Positions 11,427-20,050 of a stretch of DNA of 64,000 bases are shown here, piece by piece. Source of the DNA: Stenocarpella maydis (Eukaryota; Ascomycota; Sordariomycetes; Diaporthales; Diaporthaceae); contig NQMI01000010.1 of the NCBI GenBank assembly GCA_002270565.1, positions 758,308 through 822,307 on the forward strand. Reading direction: 5' to 3'. The notes under the pieces were generated by a model, which did not search any database, was not told the DNA's origin, and saw nothing but the letters and a program-made list of their open reading frames with translations. How positions within the stretch are numbered: the first letter of the stretch is position 1; each line of letters starts with the position of its first letter. Position numbers and translations under genes: made by a program.

Positions 11427-11552
11427 AGGATATTAACTCTATACTCATAAGTCTGCGTAGTAATAGAGTCCGCTTGCTGAAGACTACCACCTGCGGGTGA
11501 ATGGTATACTTAAGCTAGTTATAAGGCGCAGCAGAGATAGAGTTAATATCCT
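11427..11552 (+). repeat. 126-bp element with 16-bp inverted ends, copy 1
   Basis: The unit begins AGGATATTAACTCTAT and ends with the exact reverse complement, ATAGAGTTAATATCCT. The interior holds GTCTGCG, a TAATAGAGTC motif and ACCTGCGGGTGAATGGT. A second unit of exactly the same length lies at 11615-11740. There is no coding capacity. It looks like a very short MITE or foldback module, or a structured repeat unit. Homology extends a few bases outside (CC before, AAGAATT after). Confidence 0.75.
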
Positions 11553-11614
11553 AAGAATTGCTATTCCAGAAACGCTAATCCTCTAACCATTAAGATACGA
11601 AGTACATATAACCC

Positions 11615-11740
11615 AGGAGATCAACTCTATGCTTATAAGTCTGCGCGGTAATAGAGTCTGCTTGCTAAAGACTACTACCTGTAGGTAAATGGTATACTTG
11701 AGCCGGTTATAAGGTGCAATAGAGATAGAGTTAATATCCT
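11615..11740 (+). repeat. 126-bp element with inverted ends, copy 2
   Basis: This is the same unit as at 11427-11552 and is also exactly 126 bp. The left end is AGGAGATCAACTCTAT and the right end is ATAGAGTTAATATCCT. Internal differences from copy 1 are almost all transitions (G/A and C/T), as RIP produces. Units start 188 bp apart and the 62-bp spacer is not a repeat of the unit. Confidence 0.75.
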
Positions 11741-12676
11741 AAGAATTATTATTTTAGTTAAATAAGAAGAGTATAAGGATCTTGCCTATTAGGTTTAATT
11801 AGGCGGAAGCCCTATTAACTATAAAACTAAGTGCAAATAATGATAATCTTATCTTCCTCTTTATTAGTAGTTATAGCTGCTAGAATAGTAAACATTAGAT
11901 AACTGCCTAGTAAGAAGATAATTAAGCTTAAGGATAGCAGTAAGAATAAGCTTAAGGATAATGGTAATGAGGGCCATAAGAGCCATAAAGATAATAATAA
12001 CCTCCTCTCTTTTAATATATCTTTATCAGCAGTAGCAACTGCTACTGTTAGGATAGCAAATATCAGATAACTGCCTGGTGAGAAAAATCAAGCTTAAGGA
12101 TAGCAGTAGCAAGGGCAATACTTAATACTACCACACCCATACTACTAATAGCTGCTGCAGTTGCCCCTAAGTACTATAAAGCTCAAAATGCTTAAATTTG
12201 AAGACTTTTCCTAATTACTATAATATTAGCAATAGCTAGTGGCCAGCTGCTACTGCTATTTAGAGTAGCTGATAAGGTCAGTTAGCTTAAATTAGCTAGA
12301 AGGTTAGACTTCCTTACTAGAAAAGAAAATAGTAAAAAAAAAAAGGAATGATAGGCATTGTATTTGAACCTACGCCCTTATTAGAGAGCTGGCAAGGTAT
12401 TGTGCCTTTAATCACAATAGTAAATCCTTGCTAGCAAATTATAGTTAAATGTTAGTATTATAAAGACATATATATAGTATAGTAGTTATTATAGAATAGG
12501 GGCAAGCGATACCTTATATGATATATAAGTTGTACTACCTTGTAGTATTTGATTCTATATATGATATAGTTATATTAGAAGTCGTGCTAGGCTATTATAA
12601 GATATTGCATCATTACTGCATTATCTTAGGCAGAGGTTATCACAGTATATTAGAGCAAGCAGTCCCAACCATAGTA
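11741..12676. other. AT-rich gene-free region with a possible tRNA-like relic
   Basis: There are no genes here. A T-rich/A-rich tract at 12333-12345 abuts a minus-strand segment (about 12346-12430) with a GGTTCAAATAC box-B-like motif, an upstream box-A-like ATTGTGATTAAAGG, and an oligo-T run where a Pol III terminator would be. It does not fold into a clean tRNA. It could be a RIPped tRNA or a tRNA-derived SINE remnant. Confidence 0.35.
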
Positions 12677-12860
12677 AAGCTAGCATTAAGGAAGCTAGCC
12701 CTTATTAAGGAAGCCCTTGCTTATTAGGGAAGCCTGCCCTTGTTAAGGAAGCCCGCCCTTATTAAGGAAGCCCTTGCTAATAAAGCCCTTACTAATAAAG
12801 CTCTTATTAATAAAGCCCTTGCTAATAAAGCCCTTGCTAATGAAGCGCCTTATTAAGGAA
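12677..12860 (+). repeat. Minisatellite, about 15-bp unit
   Basis: Tandem degenerate repeats are visible. The cleanest run (12766-12850) uses the unit AAGCCCTTGCTAATA, and the left part uses related AAGGAAGCCCTTATT units. Units vary mainly at transitions. A short open frame (12518-12727) enters it but is not a credible gene. Confidence 0.75.
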
Positions 12861-13137
12861 AAAGTCCTTATATACTAACTATATACATTTAGTATATACA
12901 GATTCTTCCAGCTTAAAAAAGAAGCTAGTTAGGGAATTAGTTTTTCACTTTATATATTACTTATACTTGCAACCTTTAGGTTATAGGCACTTAGAGACTT
13001 AATACTATTAGTATTCATTATTTTACCTTCTGCCAGCTATACTACTTGATATTGTTCCTAGGTTATATAATCTGGCATTTATAAGGTAGAGAGAAAGCTC
13101 TACTTATGGTTGCCCTTTCTGCGGGTGAGAACGCTCT

Positions 13138-13252
13138 AAGGCATGGGGATAAGCAGAACGCTATACTGCAAGCGAAGTGGGCCAGCATATCTTGCACGTG
13201 AAGCGTGCGAGATATACGTCCCGCTCTGCTAATCCCTAGGCCGTTGGGTGTA
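13138..13252. repeat. GC-rich imperfect palindrome / stem-loop
   Basis: The inner arms ATATCTTGCACG (13187-13198) and CGTGCGAGATAT (13204-13215) pair perfectly around a 5-nt loop. The outer arms AGCAGAACG (13152-13160) and CGCTCTGCT (13222-13230) pair with one mismatch. A GGGGAT/ATCCCT pair lies further out. The segment is GC-rich inside AT-rich DNA at the boundary to gene space. It could be a foldback-element relic or an RNA structure. Confidence 0.5.
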
Positions 13253-13410
13253 TGAGTTGACGATTGGCGAGTTAATGATTGCTTCGGGCTGGCAATAGAA
13301 TGTAGATACTAGGGCTAATAATTGAGCTAGCGGCCCCAAGGTCTATTTTAATACCGTTTCGTTATTCAACAGCGAACCCCTCTCCTGCCCCCTCATCTGC
13401 TCATTATTCC

Positions 13411-14262
13411 TTGTTATCGCCTACCTTGGGATTCCCACCCACGTCCTCATCCTCATCCTCCTCATCATCGTCATCACCAACGACAGTTCCGGAGCTGGCC
13501 CTGGCGGGCGACTGTCAGATATGTTCGAAGATAGAGGATGAGACAGCAACCAGCACTAAGAAGGCGCACCTGCGGCCCAGGAACCTCGTCCTCGACTCCC
13601 TCATCCGGACGGGATGCCATTTCCACAAGAGGGTCGGCACCAGGACCGGACAGGACTGGTCCCTCGTGTACTTCATCACCACTGCAGACTCAGCCCTCCC
13701 CGGTCGTGGTCCCGACACCACGGAAATAACGACAACTCACAGTTTGAGAAGTGCGAATGCTGGAAAGAAAGAAAAAACTGAGCACGAGCACGAGCACGAG
13801 CACAAGCGCGAACGCGAGGATGAACACGTCAGTCAAGACCACCATGAAGACAAACCTGGGAACAGGCACGACCCCCTCGTCTTTATCGGCCGGAAGCTCT
13901 GCGAGGAGTGCCTGGCTCACGAGGAGCAGAGGAGGCGTGCCGTACACGCCCACGCCCAAGCCCTGGCTGGCCATGACGACATGGCCACAGGACCGGACCC
14001 GACAGCGGTGGCCGCAGCAGCACTGGTACAAGACATGACCGACACGGGCATCCTGCTCGAGGGCGTCGCTGCATATCTCGGAGACGCGCGGTCCGGCGGC
14101 GTCTACCGGCGCTTCTTTGGCGGCAGCTCGGCATCTCGCCTGTCGGACCTGGGAGGCATCACCTCTGACGAGGACTACGAGCTCGAGCAGGCCCTGGACA
14201 GGGGCCAGAGGATCCAGGCCACGTGCGAGCCCTGCTGGGACGAGGAGGGAGGAGGAGGCTAA
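13411..14262 (+). CDS. Hypothetical protein, 5' end unresolved
   Basis: This GC-rich frame shows good coding periodicity and ends at a TAA at 14260-14262. Visible features are a poly-Ser run, CQIC near the N-terminus, a conserved-looking block (LRPRNLVLDSLIRTGCHFHK, then WSLVYFITTADSALPG), a His/Glu-rich charged linker, CEECLAHEEQRRR, and CEPCWDEE at the C-terminus. The spaced CxxC pairs might bind metal. The frame is open back to a TAG at 13303-13305 but has no ATG in its N-terminal part. Either an upstream exon is missed, or transposon-rich DNA on the left has removed the start. The family is not recognised. Confidence 0.5.
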   Translation: MLSPTLGFPPTSSSSSSSSSSSPTTVPELALAGDCQICSKIEDETATSTKKAHLRPRNLVLDSLIRTGCHFHKRVGTRTGQDWSLVYFITTADSALPGRGPDTTEITTTHSLRSANAGKKEKTEHEHEHEHKREREDEHVSQDHHEDKPGNRHDPLVFIGRKLCEECLAHEEQRRRAVHAHAQALAGHDDMATGPDPTAVAAAALVQDMTDTGILLEGVAAYLGDARSGGVYRRFFGGSSASRLSDLGGITSDEDYELEQALDRGQRIQATCEPCWDEEGGGG

Positions 14263-14791
14263 TGTGGTTTTGTGTTGCTGTAGGTACGTACCTAAACAAG
14301 TACCACTGGCAAGTAGTCACTTGGAAGGGGGAGACAAGAGAAACAGACAAGAGAGTGTAAGAGAGAGAGTGGCACTATCGGATGAGAGGTACGGACGAGA
14401 GAATAGTAATCTGATACTACTCTATTATAAATTGTGTCTGCGGTCTTGAAATAGTTGCCACCGAGTCCCGGGTTCCGGCGACGAGGCCCATCATGTCTCC
14501 AAGGGACAGATTCCGGTCTCGCGTCTACAACGACACGCCATTGGTCTGAAACAAAGGAACTGGGAGCCTTTTTGTCCCTGGCAGGGCCGATATCGACAGT
14601 GGCCGAGCATCTTTGCGTGTATGTTGCAATCATCGCTTTTGCCGACGAAATCCCCAAGGCTCTCAGACAAGAAGATGAGGTGAGCGGGGCCCAGATGATA
14701 AGCAAAGACGCTGAGCTGCATCTAAGAAGACGCATGATTCCAAAGGAGCTACAACAACATGGTTGATGGAACAGGGCTTATGCTGCAGCTT
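14263..14791. other. Convergent intergenic region
   Basis: This lies between the plus-strand hypothetical gene and the minus-strand coiled-coil gene and should hold both 3' ends. Short frames here overlap on both strands and are not convincing. Confidence 0.5.
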
Positions 14792-16150
14792 TTATCTCTC
14801 AAACTGCAGCGACAGACTCCCTTCCTCGATGTACTTGATGACCCTCTCTTCGACATTGCCCATCTCGTCCCTGACAAATTGCTCCATGTCAATCTTGACG
14901 CCCAGCGACCTGTCCTCGATCTGGTCGTCGATGAGTTCGAGCGCCCGCTCTTCCACCTCGTCAACCCGCGTGTCGGTGGCCTCGATCTGCTCGACCAGCT
15001 CGTTGCGGAGCTCCCCGATCTGCCCAACCAGGTTGTCGCGGAGCTCCTCGACGAGCTCCCCGAGCTGCCTGTCGGCCCGCTCCTTCAGCCTCTCCTCCAG
15101 CCCGGAGAGCTGCGACGCAACCTCGCTGCGTATGTCGTCCCGGAGCTCGGCGCGCAGCCGCGCCACCAGCTCGGCCACGGCCTTGTTAGGGATGCTCGCC
15201 GAGCCGTCTGCGGCGGTGGGGTGGTCTATGCCGCCGGCCCTTGCGCCCTCAGGGGATAGCGACGAGCCTGTCCGGGGGCGCTTTGACGAGGGTCTGCCTG
15301 TGCGGGGGGCGGCCGCAGCTGGTGGCTGGGGGACAAGCTCATCATACCGTGGCAGGCTCTCGCCTGGTATTGTTGTTGTTGGTGTTGGTGTCGTCGTCTT
15401 CTCCTGGGCGGCGGCGGCGGCGGAAAATGGCGACGGCGGCGGAAGCAGTGAGCCCCAGAGACCATCGTCAAGCACTGTCCCGCCGCGGCCGCCGTGGAGC
15501 TGGGAGAGGTCGCCATGGTTGAGGCTCGACTTCAAGGCCCCGGCCAAAGCGGCTGCACAGAGGAGCGAGACGAGCGCGGGCGGCCGCAGGGCATCACTGG
15601 CGAGATGCACGACGACGGCATAGCTGCTGCTGCTGCTGGCAAGCATGCGCAAGGAGCGCAGCAAGTTAATATCCCTTGCAGATCTTGGAGCCATGGGCGG
15701 CTGGAGAGGAGCAACGACGGCCGCCGGCTTGCGCAGCGTGAAGGCCAGACTAGCCATGCGACAGCCCGACAGCCTATTGGGGGCTGCTTCAGCAGCAGCT
15801 GCGGAGAGTGTGCTCGGCTCTTCATGCGTGATGGATATGACATTGTCGGGATAGATGAAGACGTAGACAGGGATCTGGGCCTTGTCCCTCGGAGGCCCTC
15901 TGACCATGATGGTCGCCCGTAGCTTGAAGAAAGCGGCGTTGGACGAGGGGTCGAAGAAGAGGCTGAAGGTGATTGGGGATGAATTGGATGAGCGGGCGAG
16001 ATGATGATGGCGAGCGTCATCATCCCCCCCGGACGTGTCGGCATTGCCTGTCGTCCATTCTATCGCACACGGAGTGTTGTGAATGTTTATAGTGGTGGGC
16101 GACGGGCCCGACGAGGGCGAGGGCGAGGGCGAGGGCGAGGGTGCCGCCAT
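14792..16150 (-). CDS. Hypothetical protein with C-terminal coiled coil
   Basis: An uninterrupted 452-residue frame with an ATG at 16150 reads minus. The N-terminus is a Ser-Pro repeat encoded by a GGGCGA microsatellite. Residues about 45-215 form a conserved-looking domain (SPITFSLFFDPSSNAAFFKL, VYVFIYPDNVISI, MASLAFTLRKPAAVVAPLQP, then LLCAAALAGALKS). It resembles a Pezizomycotina protein family of unknown function that I recall only by pattern. A low-complexity Pro/Ser linker leads to a long heptad-rich segment (about residues 330-445, with repeated ELRDD/ELRNE/EVEER motifs), a probable oligomerising coiled coil. No signal peptide or membrane segment is seen. Confidence 0.7.
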   Translation of the reverse strand: MAAPSPSPSPSPSSGPSPTTINIHNTPCAIEWTTGNADTSGGDDDARHHHLARSSNSSPITFSLFFDPSSNAAFFKLRATIMVRGPPRDKAQIPVYVFIYPDNVISITHEEPSTLSAAAAEAAPNRLSGCRMASLAFTLRKPAAVVAPLQPPMAPRSARDINLLRSLRMLASSSSSYAVVVHLASDALRPPALVSLLCAAALAGALKSSLNHGDLSQLHGGRGGTVLDDGLWGSLLPPPSPFSAAAAAQEKTTTPTPTTTIPGESLPRYDELVPQPPAAAAPRTGRPSSKRPRTGSSLSPEGARAGGIDHPTAADGSASIPNKAVAELVARLRAELRDDIRSEVASQLSGLEERLKERADRQLGELVEELRDNLVGQIGELRNELVEQIEATDTRVDEVEERALELIDDQIEDRSLGVKIDMEQFVRDEMGNVEERVIKYIEEGSLSLQFER

Positions 16151-17840
16151 TGAAGTCGGTCAGGAAGGCGGGAAAGAGAGCAGAGGATGTTTGATGTAAT
16201 GTTGTCAGTTAGTCACTCAGTCAGTACGACCCGGAAAGAAGAATGGGAAGCAAACGAATGGAACGAGTGCAGATACCCCCTGTGTGAGCACACAGGATTT
16301 CCCACCCTCCCAGGCTTCCACAGAGCAGCCTTGACTCTGGTCGCAGGAATTGCGTCGTGGGATTGTGTCATGTGATTGTGTCGTGTGTTGGTGTGTTCGC
16401 CACAATACTGCTTCGGCACGCCGTCAAGAGTCGCGACGCCCCTGGCGGACAACAACAGCACACCCGCGCCGGCGCGTGTTCGCAGGCGAGCAGAATGGTC
16501 ATGCTCTTCCCAAAACCCAGGCCCCCCTTCCCCCTCCCCCTCCCCTCCCTCTCGAGAGACAAGAAAGAAGGAAAAGATAGATGCCTGTAGCTTGGTAATG
16601 GGCGCAAACGACGGACGCCTCGCGGGTGCGGTCCACTGCCGAGGGTGCAATGCAGCTTCCTGGTTGCGCTGTGAGGAGTCGGCGCTTCGGACCCTCGAGT
16701 ACGGGGACGAAGAGTACGTATGCGTGGGCGTCGGGGTTGGCTGTCGTCGTCTGGTGGTTGACGTCGGGATTGTCAGTCGTCGTCTCGTGGTTGACGTTGG
16801 TTCGGTTCATGAGAGCCAAAGGCTGGGCGGCAATACATTTCTCCGTTCCGTCCCCCAGCACAGACCACCTACCGCCCAGATCTGTAAATGCAGTAGTCTG
16901 TATGCACACCAGGACCAGTACGGGAAGTTTCTCTCCCCAATCATCAATACTGCTCTCTATTGGGGCTGGGCCCCTCGCCAAATACCACAAAGGCCTACTA
17001 AAAGCTTCCTTATAACCCTAACCCTCGGCCTGCCTTTTTCCATGAGTTGTTGAGGCTGACTGTAGTGGCCGCCAAACACGCGGCTGGCACGAATGAATTT
17101 GCACAGCAAATCGTGGCCTTGGCTCGGATCCAACATATTTTTGCCATCGACTGCACGTTCGAGAGCCAAGGAAGAGATGGGGGAAAAAAGCGGCAGATGG
17201 AGGAGGCCAGGTACCAAGATGGCACACCAACCGGGGATGCATGCAGTAAGCTCAGACGAGACTCCTTCGTAATCTTATCTGGTCTTTATCTCTTGAGGCA
17301 CAGACCTCCTCGAGACAGGCTGATAACGTCAGCCACCTCTGCAGTAGTTTGTGCACAAGACTGCATCATTCAACAGCTTGTTCTGAGCTCTCTGTCAGCA
17401 CCAGACCCATTGGTATTGGGAATAAAGCTGTTGATAGTACTATAGAGGCAACTGGATATTTTAGCTTATATACTGATTATCAACTCTACATGCAGTATTG
17501 TACAGATCGGGTCCCAATCCGGGTCCCTCCCGGCCCGGCCCGGCCCGGCCCGGCCTCCGTGCATGTCTGATATAACTGTGGCCGGGGTCGGCTTAATAAT
17601 TGCATCAGCCACTCGCGTTAAAGGACATCGGAACATTTGATATGACACATCTAGCTGTGGCACTGGATGGACAGCCAGGTGGTTCTTGTCTACATACAAG
17701 CGAGGGACAAGCCTTATGCATCATACACCGTCAGCATGACACGCTCACCTGCAAGCGCAATCCAGCACGGCCCCAAGTACCTACCGTATTGTGATGCGAG
17801 TCCTAATTAGGTGTGTAGGACCCATGGGTACCCACCTAGG
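16151..17840. other. Intergenic region with a (CCCGG)n tract
   Basis: No gene can be supported; overlapping frames on both strands are short and unlike proteins. A (CCCGG)5 microsatellite lies at 17529-17555, and a TAACCCTAACCC motif occurs once near 17014. The right end may carry the promoter of the coiled-coil gene only near 16151-16400. Confidence 0.5.
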
Positions 17841-17886
17841 ACCCGTGGGTAATTTTATCCCTGCAATTACCTAGGTATCCACGGGT
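17841..17886. repeat. Short foldback motif
   Basis: ACCCGTGGGTAATT (17841-17854) is followed after 10 bases by AATTACCTAGGTATCCACGGGT (17865-17886), giving an imperfect hairpin. It sits next to the point where the chitinase gene loses homology, so it could mark a repeat-mediated breakpoint. Confidence 0.45.
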
Positions 17887-18068
17887 CAAAGCCCTGCTAC
17901 CTGTGGTGGTAGGCCCCAGAATGCAGAAGAATCTCGCTAAACTCCCTCACAAATTGACTCTTGATCAGAGTGGGCAAAAGAAATTGCCGAAGACGAGTCC
18001 ATCAAAAGCTGCCAACAAGGAGCGACCGCGGAGGTCGGCGCAGACAGCCCGAGAAAGCGGGACCAAAA

Positions 18069-19153
18069 AATTGTCACCTCCGCCATTTCAGAGAGAATGG
18101 TACCGCCGGCGGCCCATCCGCCAACCGAAATGAATACCTAAATCAGGGTTAATCCTATTTACCCTAAATTCTGTATTCCAGATCATCGTGTACCTTGAGC
18201 TTCGAGTTCTTCAGCTTGAGGTCAACAATTCCGGGATACAGCTGATCATCGTAGGAATTCATCTTGGACAGCTTGTACGTGCTCGGGTCAATAAGCGCGA
18301 AGGCATAACTGGGCGGCGTTTACCAAAGGTTAGTTCAGCGCTCTTAAAAACACCAAAATAGACGCAAGCCTAACGGTACTTACTTGAATGGGACCAGATC
18401 GTAGGGTCACTGTCGGACGATGACACAGAATCGCATTGACGAATGTATGACCATGATTCGTAATAGCCAATTGTTCTTGATTTGGCGGGATTGGACTTTG
18501 CTGAGGGGCGACTGGGGGCTGCGCAGCCGCTCTGAAATTTGTCACCGCAGAATCTGAACGTTTCGATGAGTTGTTAGACTTTCCTATATAGGGTTGTGGT
18601 ATGGAAGTGTTAATCCTGTCGTGCGGGCTCTACTTACAACGAGATAGTTCCGCAAAATCTGAGATTCATATCAAGAATAATCGGTTGAAAGAGGGAACGT
18701 ACTCCGATATCGCAATTGAGGCTTACCCATATTCAGAACAGCAAACGTTCAGGGGGCACTTCTCGCTCCCGGCGGGTGCATATCTTCCACATTTTGCTAC
18801 GGCGTCACAGCTGCTCGTGCAATTTCCTTTGAGATTTGAAACCAGGGTCAGAAAACTAAGTCTCATGCCGTTCCATCTTCTGGAAGATGATCCCAAGGGC
18901 TATAACATACCTTCTCCGCAGAATGCAGGCCCGTATCCACAGCTCCCTATATTGCTGTTAACCTTCGCATAGTAGCGAAGTAGGGATTGGAAACCTTACC
19001 GAAGTTGGAGCAGCAACCATCTTTACAAGGCGAAGTAGGTGAGCATATGCTTGCATCTTGTGCCCGCGCAAGCAAGTGGCTTTGGAAATGCAGAAACAGG
19101 ATTGTTCCCACCCATACCAAAATTGAATTTTGTCCTGGGCCATCCGGTACCAT
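18069..19153 (-). pseudogene. Class V GH18 chitinase with CBM18 modules, 3'-truncated
   Basis: The start is ATG at 19153, with a hydrophobic signal (ILVWVGTILFLHF). Exons by eye: 19153-19000 (CSPTSPCKDGCCSNFG), 18946-18911 (CGYGPAFCGE), about 18810-18727 (CDAVAKCGRYAPAG, CPLNVCCSEYG), a 21-nt exon 18658-18638, 18553-18380 (FCGDKFQSGC, then RTIGYYESW), 18308-18194 (NYAFALIDPSTYKL) and 18137-about 18069 (VFISVGGWAAGG). RTIGYYESW, FALIDP and VGGW are early GH18 barrel motifs, and the Cys patterns are CBM18. The DxxDxDxE catalytic strand and the rest of the barrel are missing, so it cannot be an active chitinase. The architecture resembles killer-toxin-like subgroup C chitinases. It is divergent to the LysM gene. 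Confidence 0.75.
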
Positions 19154-20050
19154 TTTAGCCCCTAGTTTGACACTTAAGTAGGCAAGATTGCAACACAATA
19201 AATGTGATTCATTGAACTTTCAGGATAGCGAAAAACAGGAATGTTATGCGAATCATAGGTATGAATACTCGAGAATTAGTTCTTGGGTGGTCTCTAGAAG
19301 CAGCAGGAAGCAGCACTCTATGAGAAACCTCCGAGTTTAGTTCTCCAGCTAGTCTTTGTGTTGACTGAGCCAACAGTCTTAAAGATAAACATGTGTGACG
19401 CCTGATTTCATTTGATGGTATGATGCAGATAAGATAGCTGCCTCGTTTCGGAGAGAGCCTTTGGAAACCCTTATATAATGCACGCCCTTTCCAACGCAAA
19501 ACCATCTCAACTAGGAATAAATGAGGGGTATGTAAGACGGAGATGAACAACTTCACATGCGATGCTGTACCACAGGTGATGGATCGTGACACCATGATGA
19601 ATATTGGTTCCAGACAAAAGATCCTTCAGGGCCCGGGAGGCATTGCGCAGCTGAGTGAGTATTATGCACGTTGCGTTTCAATTTGCCATTTGGGAACCAC
19701 TTGAGCACTTTGTGGCGCTAAATAGCCTGATTTTAGTTCCATTCGGCAGACTGTACTTATACAAATGTGAATCAAGTTCTCAGACCGTGCTGACATTTCA
19801 CTACAACAGCTATGAACCCTTGTGCCAAGAAGGCTGATGCATTGTCCACCAGTAGGCACCCATGTTTATCAGGCGGGGACTAATTAGTTCCCGTTTTCAC
19901 AAGATGCTGCTGCCATCAGAACAAATTGCTGTTGTGGTTCGAGGGCTTCGTGAAGGTTCGTCCTTCCAGCTCATCAAATCTACTCCAACAAACCCTTGAC
20001 AACGTGCTCGACTCTGGCCGTATCCAGCGACCAAACGCTTGAGTTGTAAG
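19154..20050. promoter_or_regulatory. Divergent promoter region between chitinase and LysM genes
   Basis: About 0.9 kb separates the two ATGs, which point away from each other. It should hold both promoters. No specific binding site is claimed. A minus frame at 19209-19595 is not protein-like. Confidence 0.5.

Noticed and set aside
12677..12860. Repeat array considered as a CRISPR
   Set aside because: Units are contiguous without unique spacers and the genome is eukaryotic, so it is a minisatellite.
17010..17030. Telomere-like TAACCCTAACCC
   Set aside because: Only two units, in GC-rich gene space, so chance is likely.
17529..17555. (CCCGG)n as a possible regulatory element
   Set aside because: It is a simple microsatellite with no supporting context.
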